Assembly: GCA_964577195.1 (NCBI GenBank) | Contig: CAZNYF010000010.1 | Coordinates: 1-35,498 of the forward strand | Source of the DNA: HyVt-560 sp964577195 | Lineage (GTDB): Bacteria > Pseudomonadota > Gammaproteobacteria > UWMA-0217 | DNA length: 35,498 bases | Direction of reading: 5' to 3' | Shown: positions 9,101-15,760 of the stretch, in pieces | Numbering within the stretch: the stretch's first letter is position 1 | How the letters are laid out: each line of letters opens with the position of its first letter | Position numbers and translations under genes: made by a program | The notes under the pieces: model-generated | What the model was told of the DNA's origin: nothing | What the model saw: the letters and a program-made list of their open reading frames with translations, nothing else | The model's database searches: none

Positions 9101-9666
9101 TTTTTGATTCCAATGCGGGTGTTGGCGCTCCGGGAAGCTGGCTGACACTGGGTGAGACTGATCTTTACGATGCTACTGCTAATTTGATGGATGGAGCCGA
9201 CCCAGCAACAGAGCTATCGTCATTGGCAGGCAAGTCTGGATGGCGAATCTCATTGCAGGGTTCCGGTGAAAAAGTCCTTGCTAAAGCGCGCACCATTGAT
9301 GGCGAAGTGTTCTTTACGACGTATGAGCCTTCAGCATCTTCTTGCGGAGCTAATGGTATCAGTCGGCTTTATTCGGTTGAGCTGAATGACGCGTCCAAAA
9401 GAAATGTTCAAGGTGATTCGGGGACATCGGGCGGTTCAGGTGGTTCAGGTGGTTCAGGCGGCTCCGGTGGTTCGAATGGTAATTCGAGTTGCGAAAATGA
9501 AAGCCGTTGCCGAGGACTTTCTTCAAATATCATTATTCCGCCAGAATTACAGAGAATCGTTCTTCCCTGTGCAGAAGACGGGTGTACACAGGACTGCGTA
9601 GGTACTGATTGTCAGGATGGTCCGCAAAGGAAATTGAAAAATCTTTTCTGGAAAGAAGAACGATGA
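6166..9666 (+). CDS. pilY1: Type IV pilus tip adhesin PilY1
   Basis: 1166 residues, the usual size of PilY1. Residues 1-26 are a Sec signal peptide ending VHA. A von Willebrand A domain starts near residue 40 (PNVMFVFDTSDSM) with an intact MIDAS D49-x-S51-x-S53, and resumes at IVLLSDGAPSD (Asp369) and NTYTIGFGM. Between these lies a Cys-rich insertion (residues 220-338, 12 Cys). The C-terminal half (from about 655) is the PilY1 beta-propeller, with HSKPVLINYGG, YFGQRRGGDHFYALDV and an Asp-rich calcium loop DSNGNGVAD at 882-890 like that controlling retraction in P. aeruginosa PilY1. A Gly-Gly-Ser linker and a Cys-rich tail close the protein. It caps the pilus, mediates adhesion and helps assembly with the minor pilins around it. 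Its stop overlaps the pilE start. Confidence 0.92.
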   Translation: MYIQSIRKNSKFFILLLMVSLQTVHAEDIEVFQNAAVAGSKPNVMFVFDTSDSMSAIPTGASITKHQSLKDAVTTVLNTPGMDINAGYINFSSSTGRGIKFPIADIASDAHDLDPDIPVGTSVKDVLINLVNSDGLQNRTPTVNALYEAALYFRGDELYYGKKRTFGSWDTSASPPHYTGGGSRSWKAANPASYSGSKTTVNQKVPLNTPISGDVSEKTCKDYSSSGGENECNRIRSAYLDCSTISAVSCTDTVVDICGPPGETTTTTYPVVSACLTGPGSSTSTWFKNPSERKCCQSADITKSECRSWRNLRERATSCENPDTETQCLGGSAGYQQCRYLKRYSTTDDRAYISPIAQCGANMIVLLSDGAPSDNGVETKIRELIADATNAVKASGEADISINDVSCMDLSNSIFGVGPLDYTYGNCGPELARFLSTKDQLPDVLGSSVNTYTIGFGMSGTGATESQNYLRAIAEAGNGFFAEANSTATLVTALQNAISAESSNAQSFTSLVTSVNKQTLSHNEEVYLAMFKPELHRTWMGNLKGYKLGVDGLEGVGGNSLVSADGSYNSAAQSFWSATADGGNVANGGMLEKLIPANRNIYVNTNPVIPSGGLDITTSLLEGTNSALTKTLMGMDGAATTAERSALIDWARSERIHDPLHSKPVLINYGGSLGKVIYSTTNQGYLHATSVSANDTTGGDEIFAFMPYHLIGNLQAMQTNSSTGDHIYGIDGEITAWVVDDNKDGEISGVNDHVYLYFGQRRGGDHFYALDVTDPASPELMWRLDAGTSNYAGLGQSWSRMSIVTVNDGGSARKVLVFTGGYDTAEDTVNTARATNSTGLGVYIIDAQSGSFLASIGPNTTDYTVGNVAMSYAIPSGVKAIDSNGNGVADRLYFGDMGGQVWRIDIAEAADITAAGTFSVTRLADFGGNTAATHRRFYYVPSVSRLKRHNSSEVLSIAMGSGYRSHPLNKTIEERFYTIFDSNAGVGAPGSWLTLGETDLYDATANLMDGADPATELSSLAGKSGWRISLQGSGEKVLAKARTIDGEVFFTTYEPSASSCGANGISRLYSVELNDASKRNVQGDSGTSGGSGGSGGSGGSGGSNGNSSCENESRCRGLSSNIIIPPELQRIVLPCAEDGCTQDCVGTDCQDGPQRKLKNLFWKEER
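9430..9474 (+). repeat. Nine-base tandem repeat coding for (GGS)5 in PilY1
   Basis: Five GGN-GGN-TCN units encode Gly-Gly-Ser five times, forming a flexible linker between the propeller and the Cys-rich C-terminal tail of PilY1. The near-identical units could gain or lose copies by slippage without shifting the frame. Confidence 0.85.
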
Positions 9667-10118
9667 CCTCACAGTCAACTAAACACTTTTTCAGGCCGAA
9701 GGGGTACACCCTGGTAGAGATGTTAATCACAGTCAGTATCGTTGGGATACTCGCAGCAGTGGTTTATCCGGCATACACCAGTCAGGTGCAACGCGCCGGA
9801 AGAATAGAAGCAAAAGCAATGCTGCTCCAGGCACATGCTCGACAGGAAAGTTTTTTTGGCATCAATAACCGCTACGCTGGCAATATGACAGCACTTGGCT
9901 ACGGTAATGATCTGCTTTTAACTGAAAATGATCGTTACCACGTGTCGATGAACGCCTCCAGCCCAAATACCTTTGTGCTCGATGCCGTGCCAAATATCGC
10001 GTTGCCACACGCCGATGACAGCTGCGGATCGTTCGTGATTGATCATCTCACCGTGAAAGATATTAAGCATCAACCAGCGACTGCGACGATTTTGGCAAGG
10101 AATTGCTGGGGTGGATAA
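9663..10118 (+). CDS. pilE: Type IV pilus minor pilin PilE
   Basis: 151 residues from the ATG at 9663, which overlaps the pilY1 stop (ATGA) and has GGAAAGAAG just upstream; a longer in-frame start at 9609 would bury the prepilin leader and is rejected. The leader ends at Gly14 and the mature part starts YTLVEMLITVSIVGILAAVVYPAY, with Glu at +5. 'AGRIEAKAMLLQAHARQESFF..NNRYAG' and a C-terminal Cys pair (DDSCGSF ... ARNCWGG) forming the D-loop are typical of PilE minor pilins next to pilY1. It is the last gene of the cluster; the next gene converges on it. Confidence 0.9.
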   Translation: MTSQSTKHFFRPKGYTLVEMLITVSIVGILAAVVYPAYTSQVQRAGRIEAKAMLLQAHARQESFFGINNRYAGNMTALGYGNDLLLTENDRYHVSMNASSPNTFVLDAVPNIALPHADDSCGSFVIDHLTVKDIKHQPATATILARNCWGG

Positions 10119-10212
10119 GAGCGACATATTCTAAGAAGAGTCGCGTCTCATCCTATAAAAACTGTGGGCTTACGTGCCTTTTTCGCACTCAACTGATTTT
10201 CTAGGATTATAT

Positions 10213-10665
10213 TTAGTTTTTCTTTAAGGTTTTATACCATTCCAGCCACTCCGCACGTTTTTCGTAGCCTTTGAGACGTAGCCGTGCCAATTCTGTTGCA
10301 TTCTGATAACCGCTATTTAGTTCAGTAAGCAATTCTGCTAAAGAGCCTTTGAAATGTACGCTGAAGTTTTCTATCAGCGCGATGTAAATGCGGTAACTCT
10401 CCATGTGACGATCAAAGTCATCTTTGGGTTGAAACTGAGTACCGAGACTCTGAGATTCATCCAATAACCGCACATGAGCGGCTCTATTTTGATACAGCTC
10501 GCTGAGTTCTTGGACAGGGCAACTGTCTGCGATTTGAAGCAGTTCTACAGATGAGGCTTTCTCTGGTAGAGAGAAAAATTCGTAGCATTGCGGGGTTTTT
10601 GATGCTGCTGTCAGTGTTCCTGTGAAGAGTACCAGTCCCAAAAGTGTCGAGATTCGAACAAACAT
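10213..10665 (-). CDS. Secreted or periplasmic protein of unknown function
   Basis: 150 residues on the minus strand, with a good ribosome binding site (AAGGTG) before the ATG at 10665. Residues 1-21 are a Sec signal peptide (LLGLVLFTGTLTAA). The mature part is mostly helical and charged, with two Cys (TPQCYEFF and ADSCPVQ) that could pair, and repeated 'EL..LY' and 'LARLRLKGYEKRAEWLEWY' segments. I recognise no family. It converges with pilE on its 3' side; on its 5' side it shares a 413-base region with the HvfABC copper-peptide genes, which are divergent, so a shared regulatory region is possible but unproved. Confidence 0.75.
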   Translation of the reverse strand: MFVRISTLLGLVLFTGTLTAASKTPQCYEFFSLPEKASSVELLQIADSCPVQELSELYQNRAAHVRLLDESQSLGTQFQPKDDFDRHMESYRIYIALIENFSVHFKGSLAELLTELNSGYQNATELARLRLKGYEKRAEWLEWYKTLKKN

Positions 10666-11078
10666 TTTGCCACCTTGTTATTTTTCGCCTTGTGGTTTCC
10701 ATGCCAGCCCGTCCTTTCTGTATTTGGCTTCCGATATAAATAGCAGAAAACCGGATAAAGTCATGTTGATTACGAATAGAGTGTGATGTAGCTACGCTAT
10801 TTTCTTATTGACGACTACTGAAAAATTGCAGTGTTCACATAATCTGGTCTTTTACAAAAGTAGGCTCCGATAATCCTGCCCGCTCACTAATAATTTCAAG
10901 CGTTGAATGGAGTCTAAAGCCTCTCTAAGGCTATGTTGAACAAAGCTTAAGTTGCATCTGGTTTAGAATTCTCCCCGTATACCCGATCACTGCAACGGCA
11001 CGTGCCAAGCGCGCTCACCGAGCCATGTTGCGATATTTAGCACTTTAAATTTTATATTGAATACTTGAGGTATTAATC
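10666..11078. other. Divergent intergenic region upstream of the hvf cluster
   Basis: 413 bases without a credible ORF, lying between a minus-strand secreted protein gene and hvfA. It must hold the hvf promoter and probably the other gene's promoter. I see a perfect 10-base palindrome GGCACGTGCC (10997-11006) about 75 bases before hvfA, a possible operator half of a metal- or redox-sensing regulator, but no clear -35/-10 pair for sigma-70. Confidence 0.4.
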
Positions 11079-11405
11079 ATGACTAAGAAAACTTTAAACT
11101 CCACAATTACACTCGCGGCCACTGCGTTGGCAGGCAGTCTGGCATTTTCTGGCGCAGCCAGTGCAGATGCTAATCCCTTCGGTCTGACGGATCTTTCATC
11201 TGGCTATCAGGTAGCGATGGAAGGCAAGTGCGGCGAAGGTAAATGTGGCGGCGATAAAGCCAAAACTGAAGGAAAATGTGGCGAAGGTAAGTGTGGCGGC
11301 GATAAAGCCAAAGCTGATGGAAAATGTGACGAAGGAAAATGCGGTGGCGACAAAGCTAAGCCTGAAGGTAAATGTGGTGAAGGCAAGTGCGGCGGCGCAA
11401 AATAA
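11079..11405 (+). CDS. hvfA: HvfA/bufferin-type RiPP metallophore precursor with EGKCG repeats
   Basis: 108 residues. TTGAGGT precedes the ATG. Residues 1-29 are a Sec signal peptide ending GAASA, cut before Asp30. A short conserved-looking leader (NPFGLTDLSSGYQVA) precedes the core at 48-108: four 16-residue units of the form xEGKCGEGKCGGDKAK, the last truncated. There are eight Cys, seven in exact EGKCG motifs and one in a degenerate DGKCD (unit 3). In this family the MNIO maturase HvfB with HvfC converts EGKCG Cys to oxazolone/thioamide (thiooxazole-like) groups that bind copper, and the peptide is exported to the periplasm. Precursor, maturase, partner and DoxX protein follow in the expected order, so identity is firm; the number of Cys actually modified, and copper as ligand here, are inferred. 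Confidence 0.92.
   Translation: MTKKTLNSTITLAATALAGSLAFSGAASADANPFGLTDLSSGYQVAMEGKCGEGKCGGDKAKTEGKCGEGKCGGDKAKADGKCDEGKCGGDKAKPEGKCGEGKCGGAK
11220..11402 (+). repeat. 48-base tandem repeat coding for the EGKCG core
   Basis: Units at 11220-11267, 11268-11315, 11316-11363 and a shortened 11364-11402. They differ mainly at third codon positions, plus the linker residue (Thr, Ala, Pro) and the DGKCD change in unit 3. This points to duplication followed by purifying selection on the protein sequence. Confidence 0.9.
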
Positions 11406-11428
11406 GGTAAACTTTCGTTATTGATTGA

Positions 11429-11460
11429 AACCTCTGCGGTGTTTGCCGCAGAGGTTTTAA
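11429..11460 (+). terminator. Terminator-like hairpin between hvfA and hvfB
   Basis: A perfect eleven-pair stem AACCTCTGCGG / CCGCAGAGGTT (11429-11439 and 11446-11456) with a six-base loop, then TTAATTGTTT. It lies between the precursor stop (11405) and the hvfB start (11490). A partly leaky terminator here would give far more precursor mRNA than maturase mRNA, as is common in RiPP operons. Confidence 0.8.
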
Positions 11461-11489
11461 TTGTTTCACCGCCACACATCTAACTGCTT

Positions 11490-12365
11490 ATGACACAAGA
11501 TTTCAAGCATGCACCCTATCTCGTCGAAGGCGCTGGACTCGGTTTACGCCGGGAAATGATGTGTGAGCTGGAAGACAATGCTGATGTGGGCATTGATTTT
11601 CTGGAAGTCGCTCCCGAAAACTGGATTCCCATGGGTGGCGAATACCAAAAACGATTTCGAGCCTTTACCGAACGTGTGCCGGTACTGGCGCATGGCTTGT
11701 CGCTCTCGATTGGCAGCCCTTCTCCACTGGATGTGGAACTGGTTAAATCGATCAAGCAATTCATGCAAGAGCACAACACGCCTATCTATAGTGAGCATCT
11801 GACTTACTGTTCTGATGACGGGCATCTCTATGATCTGCTCCCCATTCCTTTCACCGAGGAAGCCGTCAAGTACGTTGCAGCACGGATTCGTCAGGTGCAA
11901 GATATTTTGGGTCAGCGCATTGCGATGGAAAATGGTTCTTACTATTTCGCGCCAGCCCAGGAATTGACTGAGATCGAGTTTATGACGGCGGTGCTGGAAG
12001 AAGCTGACTGCGGCCTGTTACTGGATGTGAATAACATTTACGTCAATTCGGTGAATCATGGCTATGATGCTGTTGATTTCCTCAAGTCATTGCCTGCGGG
12101 TCGCATCAGTTATGCGCATATCGCGGGTCATTATAATGAGGCAGAAGACCTGATTGTAGATACCCACGGAGCCGATGTTATCGAGCCAGTTTGGGATTTA
12201 CTGGATGTTGCTTACGCGCATTTTGGCGTGTTCCCAACGCTGGTAGAGCGAGATTTTAATATCCCGCCACTGCAAACGCTAAAGTTGGAAGTTGAGCGAG
12301 TCAGGGTGGCGCAACAAAAATATCAGCAACTTGATCCTGTCGCTTCAGCTGTCAGTCATGGCTGA
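11490..12365 (+). CDS. hvfB: HvfB/BufB multinuclear iron RiPP maturase (DUF692)
   Basis: 291 residues, full length for DUF692/MNIO enzymes, the TIM-barrel family that includes MbnB. These use two or three iron ions and oxygen to turn peptide Cys into oxazolone-thioamide-type groups. Candidate metal ligands fall where the family has them: His68 (AHGLSLSIG), Glu102-His103 (SEHLTY), Glu147 (AMENGSYY), Asp179 and Asn182 (LLLDVNNIYVN), His210 and His214 (HIAGH), Asp224 and His226 (DTHG), Glu253 (VERDFNIPP). The cytoplasmic location follows from the lack of a signal. The start lacks a good ribosome binding site, and the gene overlaps hvfC by eight bases. Its substrate is surely the precursor just upstream. 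Confidence 0.93.
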   Translation: MTQDFKHAPYLVEGAGLGLRREMMCELEDNADVGIDFLEVAPENWIPMGGEYQKRFRAFTERVPVLAHGLSLSIGSPSPLDVELVKSIKQFMQEHNTPIYSEHLTYCSDDGHLYDLLPIPFTEEAVKYVAARIRQVQDILGQRIAMENGSYYFAPAQELTEIEFMTAVLEEADCGLLLDVNNIYVNSVNHGYDAVDFLKSLPAGRISYAHIAGHYNEAEDLIVDTHGADVIEPVWDLLDVAYAHFGVFPTLVERDFNIPPLQTLKLEVERVRVAQQKYQQLDPVASAVSHG

Positions 12366-13128
12366 TTTACCTGCTTTCCAGCGTAGCCAATTCGATTTTA
12401 CCGCGCATCTGAGAGACCCAGAGCACGTCAGTGCGCCAGAGAATGTCGAAGATCGCCGTATCGCGATTTACCGTGATCTGTTGTTCAATAATGTGTGCGG
12501 TTTTTTAAACAACGGATTTCCGATACTAAAATCCATCTATTCCGAGCAAGACTGGAAAGTACTCAGCCGAAAATTTTTCTCCACCCATCGAAGTCATAGT
12601 CCGTATTTTCTTGAAATATCAGAAGAGTTTCTGGATTTTCTCGAAAATGAATACGAGCAAATGCCAGCCGATCCTGATTTTTTACTGGAGCTGGCCCATT
12701 ACGAGTGGATAGAGCTTGCGCTGATGACATCGCGAGAGACGCTGGATATCAGTGTGGATCGCAATGGCGATCTACTGGAGAGCGTGCCAGTGTTATCGCC
12801 ATTGGCGGAGTGTTTGAGCTATCAATGGCCGGTGCAGCACATCAGTAAAACGTATCAGCCAGAAGCACCGCTTGAGCAACCACAGTTCATGATCGTCTAT
12901 CGTAACGAAGAGACCGATGAGGTGGGTTTTATGGAAGCTAACCCTGTCACTGCGCGTCTATTTGAACTTATCCGTGATGATGGAAGCCGCACTGGACGGC
13001 AATTGCTTGAGCAGATTGTCAAAGAATTGCAGCATCCTGACCCACAAATCGTCATTCAGGGAGGGCACCAGATTTTGCTCAAGCTGCACCATGCCTTTAT
13101 CATTCCGGGAACAAAAGCATCCAGTTGA
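12358..13128 (+). CDS. hvfC: HvfC/BufC RiPP maturation partner (DUF2063)
   Basis: 256 residues from the ATG at 12358 (MADLPAFQRSQFDFTAHLRD); a longer frame back to 12292 lies within hvfB and is rejected. The N-terminal half is the DUF2063 putative DNA-binding-like domain found next to DUF692 genes: 'RIAIYRDLLFNNVCGFLNNGFPILKSIY', 'FFSTHRSHSPYFLEISEEFLDFL', 'LAHYEWIELAL'. The C-terminal part (from about 165) resembles the RRE-like wing that recognises the precursor in MbnC-type partners. HvfC forms a complex with HvfB and delivers the precursor leader to it. The eight-base overlap with hvfB suggests coupled translation and a one-to-one complex. No signal peptide. Confidence 0.9.
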   Translation: MADLPAFQRSQFDFTAHLRDPEHVSAPENVEDRRIAIYRDLLFNNVCGFLNNGFPILKSIYSEQDWKVLSRKFFSTHRSHSPYFLEISEEFLDFLENEYEQMPADPDFLLELAHYEWIELALMTSRETLDISVDRNGDLLESVPVLSPLAECLSYQWPVQHISKTYQPEAPLEQPQFMIVYRNEETDEVGFMEANPVTARLFELIRDDGSRTGRQLLEQIVKELQHPDPQIVIQGGHQILLKLHHAFIIPGTKASS

Positions 13129-13138
13129 TTTTGTTCTG

Positions 13139-13166
13139 TTGCGGCTTCTGGTATTCTTTATAAAAT
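13139..13166 (+). promoter_or_regulatory. Possible promoter before the DoxX gene
   Basis: TTGCGG (13139-13144), a 16-base spacer, and TAAAAT (13161-13166), about 90 bases before the hvfX start. The -10 is good and the -35 moderate. It would let hvfX be made apart from hvfABC. Confidence 0.35.
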
Positions 13167-13257
13167 AGTTTTTGTGAATCAAGGAATGCAGTCACAAAAG
13201 CACCAAAGATTCTCAAGATATACTAATACCATCACTAAAATTCAAGAGGAATAACAC

Positions 13258-14022
13258 ATGACGTGGTTACTCAATAAATTTCAAGATCTTCTAGACCTTT
13301 TCCGCCATTTTGATTTTCTCGGCTCACTCGCACTAAGACTCTATCTAGCACCTATTTTCTGGGTCGCAGGTATGGAGAAATTGAATGGGATTGATAACAT
13401 CGTTAGCTGGTTTGGCAACAAAGAATGGGGCTTGGGTTTGCCGTACCCCGAAATTTTGGCCTATCTCGTTACTGGTGTCGAACTTGTCGGCGCAGTCTTT
13501 TTATTGATTGGTTTTGCCGTTCGCTGGATTTCAATCCCGCTGATGGTCACTATGGCCGTGGCTGCCATTACCGTGCATTGGCAAAATGGCTGGCAAGCCA
13601 TTGCGGATATGAAAGCCGTCTTTGCTTCACCTCATTTGGGCCCACTGCAATTGGAAGATGCCAGCGCAGCCGGTGAGCGTCTCGGCGCTGCAAAAGAGAT
13701 TCTAAAAGCCAATGGCGACTATAGCTGGATGACGGAAGCAGGAAACTTTGTTGTTTTGAATAACGGTATCGAATTTGCCGCTACTTATTTCATCATGCTG
13801 CTAGCACTATTTTTCCTCGGAGCAGGTAAGTTCTTCAGTCTTGATTACTGGTTGCATCGCCGTTCACGCAAAGCCTATGTTGAAGCCAAGGCTGAGAAAA
13901 AGCGTTTGAAAAAGGCGCGTAAAGCCGGATATCCCGAAGAATCAATGACCGATACTACTCAGGAAACTGAGTTCAGTGATCCGAACATCACGTCAGAACA
14001 TGACGAACCTGCTCGGTTTTAA
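13258..14022 (+). CDS. hvfX: HvfX/DoxX-type membrane protein of the copper RiPP cluster
   Basis: 254 residues with a strong ribosome binding site (AAGAGGAA). Four membrane segments fit DoxX: around 22-40 (LALRLYLAPIFWVAGMEKL), 65-85 (ILAYLVTGVELVGAVFLLIG), 88-105 (WISIPLMVTMAVAAITVHW) and 170-190 (EFAATYFIMLLALFFLGAGKF). 'RLYLAPIFWVAGMEKL' is the DoxX signature. A loop of about 60 residues before the last segment, and a very basic cytoplasmic tail (RRSRKAYVEAKAEKKRLKKAR), set it apart from short DoxX proteins and match the form found beside HvfABC clusters. It probably acts in redox or quinone-linked membrane chemistry, or in handling the peptide or copper; its exact role is unknown. A terminator follows. 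Confidence 0.88.
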   Translation: MTWLLNKFQDLLDLFRHFDFLGSLALRLYLAPIFWVAGMEKLNGIDNIVSWFGNKEWGLGLPYPEILAYLVTGVELVGAVFLLIGFAVRWISIPLMVTMAVAAITVHWQNGWQAIADMKAVFASPHLGPLQLEDASAAGERLGAAKEILKANGDYSWMTEAGNFVVLNNGIEFAATYFIMLLALFFLGAGKFFSLDYWLHRRSRKAYVEAKAEKKRLKKARKAGYPEESMTDTTQETEFSDPNITSEHDEPARF

Positions 14023-14042
14023 TCGTACCTAAGTAAGGCAGT

Positions 14043-14070
14043 AAAAAGGCGCTGATTTCAGCGCCTTTTT
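14043..14070 (+). terminator. Terminator of the hvf cluster
   Basis: A 13-pair perfect hairpin, AAAAAGGCGCTGA with TCAGCGCCTTTTT, ending in a T-run, 20 bases after the hvfX stop. Its A/T-flanked symmetry could also work in reverse. It marks the end of the copper-peptide cluster. Confidence 0.9.
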
Positions 14071-14082
14071 GCTGTGAGACCT

Positions 14083-15570
14083 ATGACAACTCAAGACACA
14101 AGCAAAGATTTTTCAGTATTTGGCTTTTCCTCACCAATCCGTGAAGCAATCAAGCAGGCGGGGTATCAACAGCCGACAGATGTTCAGGTTAAAGCGATAC
14201 CCGAGATTTTGGCCGGCCATGACGTTTTAGCGGGTGCAGAAACGGGATCAGGTAAAACTGCAGCATTTGCGTTGCCGCTATTGGAAAAACTCATTCACCA
14301 AAAACGTGAAGAGGGACTCTACGCTGCAAAGGGTAATCATATTCGCGCATTAATTCTGGTACCGACACGCGAATTGGCAATCCAGATCAGTGATGAGATC
14401 ACTGCCTATGCCACCAGTATTTCCCCGGCGATTAAAGCGCTCGGCGTTTTTGGCGGTGTAAAAATCAATCTGCAAATGATGGCGCTACGAGGTGGTGCCG
14501 ATGTTTTGGTAGCAACCCCCGGGCGTTTGTTGGATCTGGCATCTAAAAATGCGGTTAAATTTAACAAACTGCAGACGTTAGTGATTGATGAGGTTGATCG
14601 TCTGGTCGGTGAGGACTTCAAAGAAGAAATCAAAGAGATCGTTAAATTACTGCCAGCTAAACGTCAAAACCTCATGTTTACGGCAACTTTCCCTGAAAGC
14701 ATCCGTTATCTGGTTCGAGCGCTATTAGATCATCCCGTGATTATTGATATAGATCCCGGAGAAGAGGTCTTGATCGATCAGCGGGTATATACCGTGAACC
14801 GAGAAAATAAAAATGAGCTGCTCGCCTATTTTCTAAATGAATTTGATTGGAAGCAAGTGCTGGTTTTCTGTAGCGCAAAAAAATCCTGCGATAACCTCGT
14901 TAAGAAACTGGAAAAACGCGGCATTGCATCCGTGGCTATGCACGGCAATAAAGAGCAACGTGATCGTGCTGCAGCACTACGTGGTTTTAAAGAAGGCAGT
15001 ATTCGCGTATTAGTTGCAACCGATGTTGCTGCAAGAGGGCTGGATATTGAACAGCTTCCCTGCGTCATTAATTTTGAATTGCCAAGATCGCCCAAAGACT
15101 ATATCCATCGCATTGGACGCACCGGCAGAGCCGGAGAATCCGGAACGGCTATCTCTTTGATAGCACATCACGAATACGCGCATTTCTCAGTGATTGCAAA
15201 GCACAATGACCTACGCCTCAAGCGGGAACAAATAGAAGGGTTTGAAGCGGATGCTGAAGCACCTGAGCCCATTAAAAATAAACCCAAAAAGAAAAAGTCG
15301 AAAAAACTCTCCAAGAAAAAGCGCCAACGATTGCTGGATAAAAAGAAAGCACTAATGTCGGATTCCCGGTTAGCGCCTCAGAAACGACCAGTCGATTCGT
15401 TCGATGATGATGAAGAAGATGAAGTTATTGAGCATAAAATAGAAAAACCTAAATCCAGACCTAGTGTGTATCGTCACCAGGACAGGCAGCAGGCCAGAAG
15501 CCCTACAGCTCGAAAAACAGCTGAGGCAAAACCGGATAAGCCAGTAAATCCAGATGTCTGGGGGAAGTAA
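14083..15570 (+). CDS. DEAD-box ATP-dependent RNA helicase (RhlE-like)
   Basis: 495 residues from the ATG at 14083; a GTG nine bases earlier is less likely. Helicase motifs in order: Q motif (GYQQPTDVQVKAIP), I AETGSGKT (52-59), Ia PTRELAIQ, Ib TPGR, II DEVD (169-172), III TAT (200-202, in place of SAT), V ATDVAARGLDI, VI HRIGRTGRAG. The C-terminus is a long basic tail (KPKKKKSKKLSKKKRQR) followed by a Ser/Pro/acidic region, typical of RhlE-type helicases that act on ribosome assembly, RNA decay or cold adaptation. The second Asp of the DEAD box is kept but Ala is Val, which is rare yet should still bind Mg-ATP. Confidence 0.9.
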   Translation: MTTQDTSKDFSVFGFSSPIREAIKQAGYQQPTDVQVKAIPEILAGHDVLAGAETGSGKTAAFALPLLEKLIHQKREEGLYAAKGNHIRALILVPTRELAIQISDEITAYATSISPAIKALGVFGGVKINLQMMALRGGADVLVATPGRLLDLASKNAVKFNKLQTLVIDEVDRLVGEDFKEEIKEIVKLLPAKRQNLMFTATFPESIRYLVRALLDHPVIIDIDPGEEVLIDQRVYTVNRENKNELLAYFLNEFDWKQVLVFCSAKKSCDNLVKKLEKRGIASVAMHGNKEQRDRAAALRGFKEGSIRVLVATDVAARGLDIEQLPCVINFELPRSPKDYIHRIGRTGRAGESGTAISLIAHHEYAHFSVIAKHNDLRLKREQIEGFEADAEAPEPIKNKPKKKKSKKLSKKKRQRLLDKKKALMSDSRLAPQKRPVDSFDDDEEDEVIEHKIEKPKSRPSVYRHQDRQQARSPTARKTAEAKPDKPVNPDVWGK

Positions 15571-15575
15571 CGTAG

Positions 15576-15665
15576 ATGATAAAAACTAAGTTGCAAATCG
15601 CATTAATTATTACCTTAGTGCTAACGGTTTTTTATTTTTTGGCATCAGTTTTAAAGCTCGTGTAA
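15576..15665 (+). CDS. Possible 29-residue single-span membrane peptide
   Basis: From ATG 15576 a short frame encodes MIKTKLQIALIITLVLTVFY and nine more residues, ending at a TAA. It has a basic N-terminus and one clean hydrophobic helix (residues 8-27). A plausible ribosome binding site (GGGGAAG, eight bases before the ATG) overlaps the end of the helicase gene, so the peptide would be translated from the same mRNA. No family recognised. It could be a chance ORF, but spacing and composition favour a real small protein. Confidence 0.4.
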   Translation: MIKTKLQIALIITLVLTVFYFLASVLKLV

Positions 15666-15760
15666 GTGTTTCTTTAAATCGAAGCAGAAAATATTGATGC
15701 TTTACGTTGGATAATTTCCTGCGCTCGCTTGGTATTATTGAATCATCGCACTGATTCGTC

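Noticed and set aside
10119..10212. Terminator between pilE and the convergent secreted-protein gene
   Set aside because: Only three- to five-pair stems are found (for example GCGAC/GTCGC and GGC/GCC before TTTTT); too weak to call.
11220..11402. CRISPR-like regular repeat
   Set aside because: The units are adjacent, in frame and coding, with no spacers.
11207..11479. Minus-strand frame with repeated SPHFPS/SPHLPS
   Set aside because: Mirror image of the EGKCG DNA repeat; the repeats come from the coding strand of hvfA.
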